The notes under the pieces: generated by a model
Database searches by the model: none
What the model was told of the DNA's origin: nothing
What the model saw: the letters and a program-made list of their open reading frames with translations, nothing else
In this document: positions 34,548 to 42,916 of the stretch, piece after piece
Numbering within the stretch: the first letter of the stretch is position 1
How the letters are laid out: the number at the start of each line of letters is the position of its first letter
From: Planctomycetota bacterium
Lineage (GTDB): Bacteria; Planctomycetota; UBA11346
DNA length: 64,000 nt
Reading direction: 5' to 3'
Assembly: GCA_013816485.1 (NCBI GenBank)
Contig: JACDEI010000014.1
Span: 1-64,000, forward strand
Program-made: the position numbers and the translations under genes

Positions 34548-35264
34548 TTACGTCGGCTTCGCCGACGTCGATGCCGAACGCGGGGTAGGTATCAACGCGG
34601 CGGTAATGGCGGCGGCGGCCTGCAACAACCGCGCAGCGTACTGCGCGGGGTTGCTTTTGTCGGTGGGGATGATCGCCAACGCCGCGACGATCGGCGAACC
34701 GACCGGTGCCGCCATCGAACCGCCAAGCGGGGCGTTGGGCAGATCGGGATTCCTGGGTGGCACGACCCACGCCCAGCCCTGGGTTTTTTCCGTCGCCAAC
34801 GCCGGATCGTCCTGCGCACACAAGATGGTGCCGATCGACGACCACGCGGCCGGGAACAATTGATGTCCCGCCAGACCGCGTTCGAGCGGTTGGTTGGGTT
34901 TGCCATGGTAGAGGTAGCACACCTGATCGCGCCACAACACGCCGAGAGCGACGGAGAAACCTTCCGCATGGAGTTCGCGGATGACCGGCAGCGCCGCCTG
35001 CAGCAGCCCCGAACTGCGTAGTCCGCTGGCTGCGAGCACATGCACCGCCGGACCTGGACGGTAACGACGGTCGACGGTGCGCTCCGCCAAGCCGAGCGTG
35101 GCCATGGTGCCGAGCAGCCGGTTGACGCGGGTGTGCTCCATGCCGAGGCGGCGAGCGAGTTCGCGACTGCCGATCGGACCCTCGGCGCCACACAACACGT
35201 GCAGCACTTCGAGCCCATGGCCGAGCGACTGGTTCGGTTGCGCCGTCACCGGACGCCCCGGCAT
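34548..35264 (-). CDS. IclR-family transcriptional regulator
   Basis: 238 residues. The N-terminal winged helix has SLGHGLEVLHVLCGAEGPIG then SRELARRLGMEHTRVNRLLGTM and a wing RYRPGPAVHVLA, matching IclR. The C-terminal GAF-like effector domain is recognisable (LPVIRELHAEGFSVALGVLW, SIGTILCAQDDPALA, GSPIVAALAIIP). IclR proteins respond to small metabolites. The target here is unknown. A GTG at 35249 is an alternative start. The longer frame upstream overlaps the next gene and is not coding. Confidence 0.8.
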   Translation of the reverse strand: MPGRPVTAQPNQSLGHGLEVLHVLCGAEGPIGSRELARRLGMEHTRVNRLLGTMATLGLAERTVDRRYRPGPAVHVLAASGLRSSGLLQAALPVIRELHAEGFSVALGVLWRDQVCYLYHGKPNQPLERGLAGHQLFPAAWSSIGTILCAQDDPALATEKTQGWAWVVPPRNPDLPNAPLGGSMAAPVGSPIVAALAIIPTDKSNPAQYAARLLQAAAAITAALIPTPRSASTSAKPT

Positions 35265-35289
35265 GCCGGCAGGTGCACGTGAGGCCGCC

Positions 35290-36132
35290 TCATACCGGCG
35301 CGCCTGCACCGGACTCCGGAGCGGGCGTAGGTGCCAATGGTCCGCCGGATGCATCCCAGCCACTCGCGTCGTTCCAGCTCTGGGTATGCAGGGCCGCGCC
35401 GACGACGATGCCAGGCAGCCACAACACCCAACCGATGCCGGTGGCGGACAAGCCGAGGTGCAGCATCCCGGAGGTGAGCGCCGCTTGGCGAATCTGGGTG
35501 CGATGGGCTTTGAGCGCAGCAAGACGGTGATTGCCGTCAAATCCACGCAGGCCCAGCGAGATGTCGATCGCGTCGATGCAGGCGATGTGGCCCATGCCCA
35601 GGGCACTGACCACGATGCCGAGCGGTGGTACCACCAGGCCGCAGACCAAGCTGCTGCCCATCCACGTCAGCCGCGTCGGCAAGGTCGCACCCACCACCTT
35701 CAGACTGGCAAGCAATCCGGGAACCGTCGGCAGTTCATGGCTCGCTCCACGATCGATGTCAGCCATCACTCCGGCGAGCGACTCCGCCGGTCCAAGCGAC
35801 GGCAGCGCCTGGGCGTGCTCCTTGGCATAGGCGTTGGCTTTACGCGCGAGGTCTTCGAGCAGGAAGGACATTACGATCGGCAACAGCAGAACCCAGGCAG
35901 CCAGCACCGCAGCGACCGCCAGACCGACAGCGATTCCAGCGTACATCCACCACCACAATCCGGTGGTCTCCGCTGCCGGCCACAGTGACCACGCCACGCC
36001 CAGGCCCAGGCCGATATACGCCGCGAGCGCCAACAGCATCCCGAGAATTGGCCGGATCCACCAGCGCGGTGAGCGCAGGAACAACAGCACCCCCCGCAAC
36101 GGCCACAGGACCTCTTCCATGGGCGGGAGCAT
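35290..36132 (-). CDS. EI24/CysZ-like integral membrane protein
   Basis: 280 residues. Hydrophobic segments include ILGMLLALAAYIGLGLGVAW, MYAGIAVGLAVAAVLAAWVLLLPIVMSFL, SSLVCGLVVPPLGIVVSALG and GIGWVLWLPGIVVGAAL. The PRWWIRPILG start, the LLEDLARKANAY loop and the late HRLAALKAHR are typical of the EI24 domain (PF07264-type). CysZ homologues import sulfate, whereas other EI24 proteins have unknown roles. The start is chosen at MLPPMEEVLWP because a G-run lies a few bases upstream. Confidence 0.7.
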   Translation of the reverse strand: MLPPMEEVLWPLRGVLLFLRSPRWWIRPILGMLLALAAYIGLGLGVAWSLWPAAETTGLWWWMYAGIAVGLAVAAVLAAWVLLLPIVMSFLLEDLARKANAYAKEHAQALPSLGPAESLAGVMADIDRGASHELPTVPGLLASLKVVGATLPTRLTWMGSSLVCGLVVPPLGIVVSALGMGHIACIDAIDISLGLRGFDGNHRLAALKAHRTQIRQAALTSGMLHLGLSATGIGWVLWLPGIVVGAALHTQSWNDASGWDASGGPLAPTPAPESGAGAPV

Positions 36133-36265
36133 GGTCAGCCCCCCCACCCCTGGCAATCGCTCCCCAGGTTGTCCTCACCACACGCTTGGCGTTTGCGCAC
36201 CACCCCCATGCCCCCGGTTGGATGCGTCGCTGGAAACCCTGCGCCCAGCCTGATCATCGCGCTCA

Positions 36266-37099
36266 GTGATAAGCCCCATCCATTTCACCACCATCGAACC
36301 GATCGAAGGGTGGCCAACCTGCGAAAAGGTGGTGTACGAGAGCCGCCAGCCGGGGTCCTACCAGGAACACGTGGTCCTGCAAAAACGCCAATCGGTGACC
36401 GTGCAATTGCTGATGCGTGGACGTCTGCGTTGCCGGGCTGAGCGTTCATCGTCGTGGGTCACGGTCGGACCGGGACAGGCCCTGGTCTACGATGCCGGTG
36501 TCCACGGGTCGCTGGAATACGTCGGCGATCCCGACGGCGGCCACTTGGAGTTCATCTATACAAATCTGATCGGCGATGCGATGCGCAGTGCCGTACAAGG
36601 TATCGTCGCCCGTGCCGGACATGCGGTGCCGGTCCACGGCGGCGAGGAACTGATCGCGCGCTGGTCGAACAAGTTGATGTCCCGCTCCGCTGCTCCGTTG
36701 CACCGCTGCTTGAGCGTGGTCGAAGCCAATGATCTGTGTTGGAGTTTCGTCCACCCGCTGGCCAGGGGCTTGGCACCAACCCACCGTTTAGCCGAGCGCG
36801 CGATGGCCATGCTGACCGAACGCTGGCAGGATCCACCGCCCTTGGCCACGGTAGCGAAGCAGTTGCAGGTCACCCGCGAGCACCTGTCGCGCATCCTGCG
36901 CAGCACCTGCGGGCAACCGCCAGGCCAATGGCTGAGTCGATACCGCCTGGGCCGTGCCACCGATCTGCTGGAATCCGGACAATCCATCGAAGATGTAGCC
37001 CACCAATGCGGGTACTGTTCCACGCAGCACTTCATCCACAGCTTCCGCCGGGTGAAGGGAACCACGCCAGGACGTTGGCTGAAGCAGTCCCGCGGTTGA
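36266..37099 (+). CDS. AraC-family transcriptional regulator (copy 1)
   Basis: 277 residues, GTG start. N-terminal cupin-like effector domain (EGWPTCEKVVYESRQPGSYQ, VQLLMRGRL, GQALVYDAGVHGSLEYVGD). The C-terminal double helix-turn-helix (190-277) includes LATVAKQLQVTREHLSRILR, GQWLSRYRLGRATDLLESGQ, IEDVAHQCGYCSTQHFIHSF and RRVKGTTPGRWL. It is a close paralogue of the regulator at 39626-40474. It precedes the GH8 gene on the same strand and is the likely activator of the carbohydrate-degradation block (inference). Confidence 0.9.
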   Translation: MISPIHFTTIEPIEGWPTCEKVVYESRQPGSYQEHVVLQKRQSVTVQLLMRGRLRCRAERSSSWVTVGPGQALVYDAGVHGSLEYVGDPDGGHLEFIYTNLIGDAMRSAVQGIVARAGHAVPVHGGEELIARWSNKLMSRSAAPLHRCLSVVEANDLCWSFVHPLARGLAPTHRLAERAMAMLTERWQDPPPLATVAKQLQVTREHLSRILRSTCGQPPGQWLSRYRLGRATDLLESGQSIEDVAHQCGYCSTQHFIHSFRRVKGTTPGRWLKQSRG

Positions 37100-37380
37100 C
37101 CACCGTTCAGGCTGATGGCCCAAGTACGGTTCCAAGGCCACGCGCCTCTGCCAATCGCCAATCACGTAGGCGTCGTCAAAGTCTGCGTCCGTAAGTCTGA
37201 TAAGGCGCTTAGAACGAACACGTTCCGCGAACTGTTATTTTGCGATTTATTGCCGACGAGGCCGGGGACACGAATCATATAACAATATCACATTGCGTGC
37301 GTTGTTGTCGCACAGCGTTGCCCTAATCGACCACCCATCATTCGAGGAATTTGCCACAATCACACGGATACGGAGTCGAC
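37100..37380. promoter_or_regulatory. Leader/promoter region of the GH8 gene
   Basis: 281 gene-free bases, clearly more A+T-rich from 37225 (ACTGTTATTTTGCG and ATAACAATATCAC). It includes a perfect GAACG-N4-CGTTC dyad at 37212-37225, a plausible operator. An AraC-type site and the GH8 promoter probably lie here. No T-run terminator was seen. Confidence 0.45.
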
Positions 37381-39570
37381 ATGCGCACTTTCCGGGCCAG
37401 CTCATCCATGGCAAAACCTGGTCAATGGTCATTTCTTGCCCTACTATCCGCACGGATTTTTTCCGTTCTCGTAAACCTGCCCAGGTCAGCGCAGCGTGCA
37501 CAGGTCCGCCATGGAAGACGAATCGATGGAGGTCGTTGGAGCAGCCAGAACATCGTCGTGCGGGTTGGCCTAGCGCTGTTATTTGCCAATCTGCAATCAA
37601 CCGTCAGTGCAGCGGACATCCATCTTGAGTGTGAAAGCATGGCGATCTCGGGTTCTGCCGGAACGATCACCGCGCCGTTTTCCGGGGTCAGGCTGTATGC
37701 GAACGAGGCTCAGGTCGCGTCGGCGGTCACGCTTACACACGGGCGGCGGTACCAGGTGGTGGTGCGTGGCGCCCGCAGCGGTGGCGGGACGAAGGCTGGA
37801 GTTACGCTGCGGCTCGATGGAGCAGTGATCGCCAACCTGGGATTCACTGCCGACACGCCCAGCACCGATAGCGTGCTGATGGATGTGGTTGGCGGAGGCT
37901 CCAGTCATCAGCTGGAGCTCCGGCTAACGACAGACAATGGCAGCAACGATACCGATATCGACTGGGTCGGAATAACCGACGCCGGCGTCATCCCGCCGCC
38001 GCTGACGCCGCCGGTGCCGCCGTCGGTTGGCGCCGTCGCCAGCGGCATCTACCGCAATCTTTTCGTCGAGGCCGGGCATTCGGCGCAAGCGGTGAACGAC
38101 AAGGTGCAGGCCGCGTGGCAGCACTTGTTCTATGGTGATGCGGCAACGCAGCGGGTCTTCATCCAGGGTTCCGTCGCCGATGAGGCTTATATCTGGGATG
38201 TCGGTAACAATACCATCGTCAGCGAAGGTATGTCGTATGGCATGATGATCTGTGTCCAACTCGACAAGCGAACTGAATTCGAGAAGTTATGGAACTACAC
38301 CAAGCGTCACATGCGCCATAACGGCGGTGCCCGGGATGGCTACTTCGCCTGGCAGTTGTCGACCAATGGTGAGATCCGTGATCCGAATCCTGCCAGCGAC
38401 GGCGAGGCCTATTTCGCAACCTCGCTATTTTTCGCCGCGCATCGCTGGAATGTACCTGCATTTGAAGCCGATGCTCAAGCGATCCTCACCGCGATGCTCA
38501 ACAAGGAGAACGGCCCCATCCAGGATTCCGTTCGTAATATGTTTAATGCCGATCACCTCGTGGTCTTCACTCCCTACGCGAATGCGGCGCTCTTTTCCGA
38601 CCCCAGCTATCATCTGCCGGCATTTTTCGAGCTGTGGGGCCGTTGGGCCACGGCCGATCGCTCCTTCTGGACTCAGGCAGCTAACGCCAGCAGGGCCTAT
38701 TTTCATCTGGCGGCTCATGCCACGACCGGCCTGATGCCTGACTACGCGAATTTTGACGGCACGCCGACCGGCGGCACCCACGTCGATTTCCGTTTCGATG
38801 CCTGGCGCGCGGCTGCCAATGTTGCGGTGGATCGGGCATGGTTCGCGGCCGACAGCACGTGGCAGACCGCGCACGCCAATCGCGTCCTGGCCTTCTTCGC
38901 TGGCCAGGGCTGGTCCGCCTACGGGAATCAATTCGAGCTCGACGGCACTCAGCTTGGCTCCGACCATTCGCCCGGCTTGGTGTCGTGCAATGCGGTACTC
39001 GGCCTGTCTGCGAACACTGGCAATGCCTGGCCGGCCGTCGAGGCGTTGTGGTCTACACCCATCCCAAGCGGGCAGTGGCGCTACTACGATGGCATGCTGT
39101 ATTTAATGGGCTTGCTGCACGTGTCGGGGAAGTTTCAAGCCTGGATGCCGGATGGGAGCTCGGGTGGTTCGGTCGTTGCCCCGGTGATCACCGCTCAACC
39201 AACGAACCAGGGTGTCATCTCCGGTGCGACGGCGAGCTTCAGCGTCACCGCGACCGGGACACCGGCGCCAACTTACCAATGGCAGAAGAACAGCGTTGCC
39301 ATCAGCGGTGCGACGTCACCGACCTATACCACTCCCGCAACGGTGAGTGGCGACAACGGTGCGACCTACCGCTGCGTGGTGACGAATAGCGCCGGCACGG
39401 TGACATCGGCCAGCGCCACGTTGAGCGTGACGGCGACGGCGGTGCCTACCCCAGCTCCGGCGACCAGTTCGTCCAACAGCAAGAGTTGCGGAATGGGATC
39501 GCTTGCGGCACTTGGAGCTTTGCTGGGATTGATGGGCATGCTCGGACTGCTTCGTCGGGAACAACGATGA
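37381..39570 (+). CDS. Secreted GH8 enzyme (reducing-end xylose-releasing type) with CBM, Ig-like domain and C-terminal sorting-like tail
   Basis: 729 residues. After a basic/hydrophobic leader comes a beta-sandwich CBM (ADIHLECESMAISGSAGT to NDTDIDWVGITDAG), then a GH8 (alpha/alpha)6 domain. Rex-like features are VSEGMSYGMMICVQLDKR (acid Glu near 282), ASDGEAYFATSLFFAAHRW, HVDFRFDAWRAAANVAVDR (base Asp near 473) and GQWRYYDGMLYLMGLLH. Next is an Ig-like domain (ITAQPTNQGVISGATASF ... YRCVVTNSAGTV), then a tail with CGMG, a hydrophobic helix and RREQR, like MYXO/PEP-CTERM-type anchors. It probably trims xylo-oligosaccharides at the cell surface. Start could be 37381 or 37408. Confidence 0.88.
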   Translation: MRTFRASSSMAKPGQWSFLALLSARIFSVLVNLPRSAQRAQVRHGRRIDGGRWSSQNIVVRVGLALLFANLQSTVSAADIHLECESMAISGSAGTITAPFSGVRLYANEAQVASAVTLTHGRRYQVVVRGARSGGGTKAGVTLRLDGAVIANLGFTADTPSTDSVLMDVVGGGSSHQLELRLTTDNGSNDTDIDWVGITDAGVIPPPLTPPVPPSVGAVASGIYRNLFVEAGHSAQAVNDKVQAAWQHLFYGDAATQRVFIQGSVADEAYIWDVGNNTIVSEGMSYGMMICVQLDKRTEFEKLWNYTKRHMRHNGGARDGYFAWQLSTNGEIRDPNPASDGEAYFATSLFFAAHRWNVPAFEADAQAILTAMLNKENGPIQDSVRNMFNADHLVVFTPYANAALFSDPSYHLPAFFELWGRWATADRSFWTQAANASRAYFHLAAHATTGLMPDYANFDGTPTGGTHVDFRFDAWRAAANVAVDRAWFAADSTWQTAHANRVLAFFAGQGWSAYGNQFELDGTQLGSDHSPGLVSCNAVLGLSANTGNAWPAVEALWSTPIPSGQWRYYDGMLYLMGLLHVSGKFQAWMPDGSSGGSVVAPVITAQPTNQGVISGATASFSVTATGTPAPTYQWQKNSVAISGATSPTYTTPATVSGDNGATYRCVVTNSAGTVTSASATLSVTATAVPTPAPATSSSNSKSCGMGSLAALGALLGLMGMLGLLRREQR

Positions 39571-39625
39571 GCGCCGAGGCCTTCGCAAGTAGCCGACTGA
39601 ACATCCCGACGTCAGAGACCGCACG

Positions 39626-40474
39626 TCATCCTCGCTGATCGCCGCGCTTTTTTTGCCGTAGCCAACGTGCGGGTGTTGTTCCCTTCACGCGAGAGAAACT
39701 GTGGATGAAATGCTGAGTAGAACAATAGCCGCAACTATGCGTGACGTCCTCGATGGATTGTCCCGATTCGAGCAGATCGGCGGCACGGCTTATGCGGTAT
39801 TGCCGCAACCACTGGGCCGGCGGCTGTCCACAGGTGTTGCGCAGGACGCGTGACAGGTGTTCGCGGCTCACCTGCAGTTGATTGGCTAGCGCGGAAAGTC
39901 GCGGTGGTTGCCGCCACTGTTGAACCAGTATTTCCATGGCCAGCTGCGCCAAATTGTTGGTTGGAGCAATTCCGCTGGCCACCGGATTCAGGAAACTCCA
40001 CGCCAGTTCATTCGCTTCGACCACGCTCAGGCAGCGATGTGCGGAAGACTCAGGCCTCGCCATCAGCGCCCGGGACCAACGTTTGATGAGTTCTTCACCG
40101 CCCTTGATCGACACCGCGTGGCCGACACGGGCAACGATGCCCTGCGCCGCGCTACGTATCGCCGCGCCCATTAGATTGACGTAGATGAACTCCAAATGTC
40201 CGCCTGCAACATCTCCGACGTATTCGAGATTTCCGTTAATTCCGGCGTCATAGATCAGCGCCTGACCAGGTTCCACCGTGCTCACGGGCGTGGTCTTTCC
40301 CGCTCGCCAGTGCAACCGACCGCGCATCAGCAATTGAATCGTGACCGACTGGCGCTTGTGCCGAATGACGTGTTCTTGATATGGGCCGGGTTGGCGGCTT
40401 TCGTACACCACCTTTTCACAGGTTGGCCATCCGTCGATGGGATCGACGGTAGTGACATGAAGGGCTTTGATCAT
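39626..40474 (-). CDS. AraC-family transcriptional regulator (copy 2)
   Basis: 282 residues, colinear with the regulator at 36266-37099 over its whole length (shared GWPTCEKVVYESRQPG, KRQSVT, CLSVVEAN, SGQSIEDV, GYCSTQHFIHSF, RVKGTTP). Double helix-turn-helix in the last 90 residues. It converges on the GH8 gene (56 bases between the stop codons) and diverges from the first propeller gene, so it probably controls that promoter. The two regulators have diverged mostly in the effector half, which suggests different inducers. Confidence 0.9.
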   Translation of the reverse strand: MIKALHVTTVDPIDGWPTCEKVVYESRQPGPYQEHVIRHKRQSVTIQLLMRGRLHWRAGKTTPVSTVEPGQALIYDAGINGNLEYVGDVAGGHLEFIYVNLMGAAIRSAAQGIVARVGHAVSIKGGEELIKRWSRALMARPESSAHRCLSVVEANELAWSFLNPVASGIAPTNNLAQLAMEILVQQWRQPPRLSALANQLQVSREHLSRVLRNTCGQPPAQWLRQYRISRAADLLESGQSIEDVTHSCGYCSTQHFIHSFSRVKGTTPARWLRQKKRGDQRG

Positions 40475-40664
40475 GATTTCCCTGTGTTCACGTGATCAGC
40501 GCTTTCCCTCGGGTCTCATGACGACCATAGGCAGATTATATGCGGGTTGCGCGTCCCGTCTGAAGGTCGTATTTGTGATATGGTGATGGACGCGTGGCTT
40601 GGGAATTGCCTGGAGCGCGCTGAGCCAGCACGTTAATTTAACATTCGTCACACGGAGGTTTCCG
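40475..40664. promoter_or_regulatory. Divergent AraC2 / propeller gene promoter region
   Basis: 190 bases between divergent genes. It contains a perfect 11-base dyad GTTAATTTAAC at 40632-40642, immediately upstream of the CACGGAGG ribosome binding site of the plus-strand gene. It is a candidate regulator site or -10 region for the AraC paralogue. Confidence 0.45.
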
Positions 40665-42848
40665 ATGCGCTCGTTCCGTCTGCTCGCTCTGTCCCTGACC
40701 TGCTGTTTCGCGGTACAGGGCGCGGATCAGGTGACCACCTACACCAAACGCCTGACGGTCACCAATTCGTGGCTCGCCAATTCCCAGCCCGACCGTTCGT
40801 TCATGCCGCAGGGCATCGAAGGCATGGTCGTGACCCACGATGGCACCACCTACACCAACATCCGTTGGGAAGAGGGCGGCGGCAACGTGGCTGCCATACT
40901 GACCGACGGCACGATTCAGCCGCGGCCCAATCAGCCTGGGTATCATGGCTGGGGCCACGGCGGTGGCCGGGCGGTGGCCGCCAACACGAAATACGTCTAC
41001 TTCTCGCAGAACTACAACAACGAAGGCGGTGGCCTGAAGAATGCGGACAACTGGCCACCCGCGGGCAAGGACTGGTACGGCATCAGTCGCCGTTTGCGCT
41101 CAGACCTTGGCACGGGTCCGGTGATCGCCGGCGGCAAGGGCGGCAAGGACAGCCCGGCCGGATGTTTCCTGCCGGTCCATGAGGTCGCCAGTTCTCCCGA
41201 AGCGGAGAAGGCCCACCTGTTCGGCCTGTGCGCCAACGACAGCGAGGTGTTCGTCTCCTGTCCCTTCGATCAGAAGATCCGCGTCTACGACGCCGAACTG
41301 ATGACGCTGAAGCGTTCGTGGGAGGTCGCCAATCCGGGACTCATCGCGCTGGACGACCAGGGCGCGCTGTGGGTGGCGAGCGGTCCGGATGCGACCGAAC
41401 TGAAGCGCTACGATGCGCAGGGCAAAGCGCTGCCGCAGTCGATCACCCTGCCGGCCGGCAGCCACGTCGGCAGCTTCTGCGTCGATCGGACCGGACGCAT
41501 GCTGATCGGGGACGTGGGCGCGAACGAGTGCGTACTCATCTATCAGGATCTTGCCACACAGCCGAAATCGGCGGGCACCTTCGGCACCAAGCAAGGGATC
41601 TATTCCGGAACTCCGGGCGCCCTTGGTCCGCTCAAATTCAGTCAGGTACGCGGCATCGGCGTGGACAACACCGGCGCGATCTACATCGGCAACACCCAGT
41701 ACCGCACCACCGGCCCGGGCATTTGGCTGGAGAAATATTCGCCCAATGGCGCGCTCCAATGGCGGCGTTACGGCGTGGCTTTCACCGACAGCAGCGCCGT
41801 CGATCCGGCGTCGGATGGGAAGTCCATCTATGGCATGACCGAACGTTATGACGTCGACTTGAAAAAACCGGCCGGACAAGAGGCGACGCTCGCCGCCTTC
41901 ACCGCGAACTTTTATAAGTATCCCCATGACCCGCGATTTGTTCAGTACGACAATTCGGGGGTCTACGTGCGGAAGCTGGAAAACCGCACCTTCATCATCA
42001 CCACCGGCATGGGCTCCGGTCAATCGCCGCTGTGCATCTATCGCCTGAATCCGGCAACCGACGGCGAGGTGATGATCCCGTGCGTGGTGTGGTCGGAAAA
42101 ACCGCAGTATCCCAACGCCCCCGATGGCCACTGGCTGTGGCGGGACACCAACGCGAACGGCCAGTTCGATGCGGGCGAATACACCAAGACCAACGTCCAC
42201 GATGCCTACGGCGGCAACAGCGCCTTCGTCGATGTACGCGGCGACATCTGGATGACCTGCTGGGGACCACTGCGCAAGATCGCTTTCCGTGGCGTCGATG
42301 CTGGCGGCGTGCCGATCTATGACGGAACCTTCACCGTGATAGATGCGCCCAAGCCATTCGATCGAGTGATGCGGCTCCGCTATGATCCGGCGACGGATGT
42401 GATGGTCGTGGGCGGATCGCTGGCGGGAGAAAAACCGCACCACTGGAAATCGATGGGCAATCACATCGCCCGCTACGACGGGTGGAGCACCGGCAAACCG
42501 ACCCTGACTTGGCATACGCTCTGCACCTTCCAGCAGGGCAGCCCGTGCGAACCGATCTCCATCGATGTCGCGGGCGACTACGTGTTCGTCGCGGTCGCCG
42601 AACGTGGCAAGGCCGGCAACCAGGCGATCAGCCGCGGCCACATCGACGTCTACGACCTCAAGACCGGCGCCTCGGTGGGATACATCGAACCACCGGAAGA
42701 CTGGGGCACAGGATGGATGGATGCCTGCGAGTGCCTGAGCGTTCACAAGCTGAAGAATGGCGAGTACCTCATCCTCGAAGAGGAGGACGGTCGCGGAAAG
42801 AACCTGCTCTACCGCTGGAACCCGGCCGCCGCTTCTGGACCGCGTTAA
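40665..42848 (+). CDS. Secreted beta-propeller protein with EF-hand-like loop (copy 1)
   Basis: 727 residues with signal peptide MRSFRLLALSLTCCFAVQGA. The body is a repeat of blade-like units with the NHL/SMP-30 pattern (VFVSCPFDQKIRVYDAELM, LIALDDQGALWVASGPDATE, GIGVDNTGAIYIGNTQYR). A canonical 12-residue calcium loop, DTNANGQFDAGE, sits inside it after HWLWR. Several Cys residues are present. It is a paralogue of the protein encoded at 48192-50255. The substrate or ligand is unknown; proteins of this type accompany glycan-degrading loci in PVC bacteria. CACGGAGG gives a good ribosome binding site. Confidence 0.75.
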   Translation: MRSFRLLALSLTCCFAVQGADQVTTYTKRLTVTNSWLANSQPDRSFMPQGIEGMVVTHDGTTYTNIRWEEGGGNVAAILTDGTIQPRPNQPGYHGWGHGGGRAVAANTKYVYFSQNYNNEGGGLKNADNWPPAGKDWYGISRRLRSDLGTGPVIAGGKGGKDSPAGCFLPVHEVASSPEAEKAHLFGLCANDSEVFVSCPFDQKIRVYDAELMTLKRSWEVANPGLIALDDQGALWVASGPDATELKRYDAQGKALPQSITLPAGSHVGSFCVDRTGRMLIGDVGANECVLIYQDLATQPKSAGTFGTKQGIYSGTPGALGPLKFSQVRGIGVDNTGAIYIGNTQYRTTGPGIWLEKYSPNGALQWRRYGVAFTDSSAVDPASDGKSIYGMTERYDVDLKKPAGQEATLAAFTANFYKYPHDPRFVQYDNSGVYVRKLENRTFIITTGMGSGQSPLCIYRLNPATDGEVMIPCVVWSEKPQYPNAPDGHWLWRDTNANGQFDAGEYTKTNVHDAYGGNSAFVDVRGDIWMTCWGPLRKIAFRGVDAGGVPIYDGTFTVIDAPKPFDRVMRLRYDPATDVMVVGGSLAGEKPHHWKSMGNHIARYDGWSTGKPTLTWHTLCTFQQGSPCEPISIDVAGDYVFVAVAERGKAGNQAISRGHIDVYDLKTGASVGYIEPPEDWGTGWMDACECLSVHKLKNGEYLILEEEDGRGKNLLYRWNPAAASGPR

Positions 42849-42916
42849 TGGCTGACGACCGTACTTCGTTCATCAATCTCGACCATTGGCATAGGCCGCG
42901 CCTCCAGGATATCTTC

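Noticed and set aside
42482-42916. N-terminal extension of nucleoside-hydrolase copy 1
   Set aside because: It overlaps the previous gene out of frame. The tandem paralogue begins with the same MIRTIVPLACLL leader, which fixes the start at 42917.
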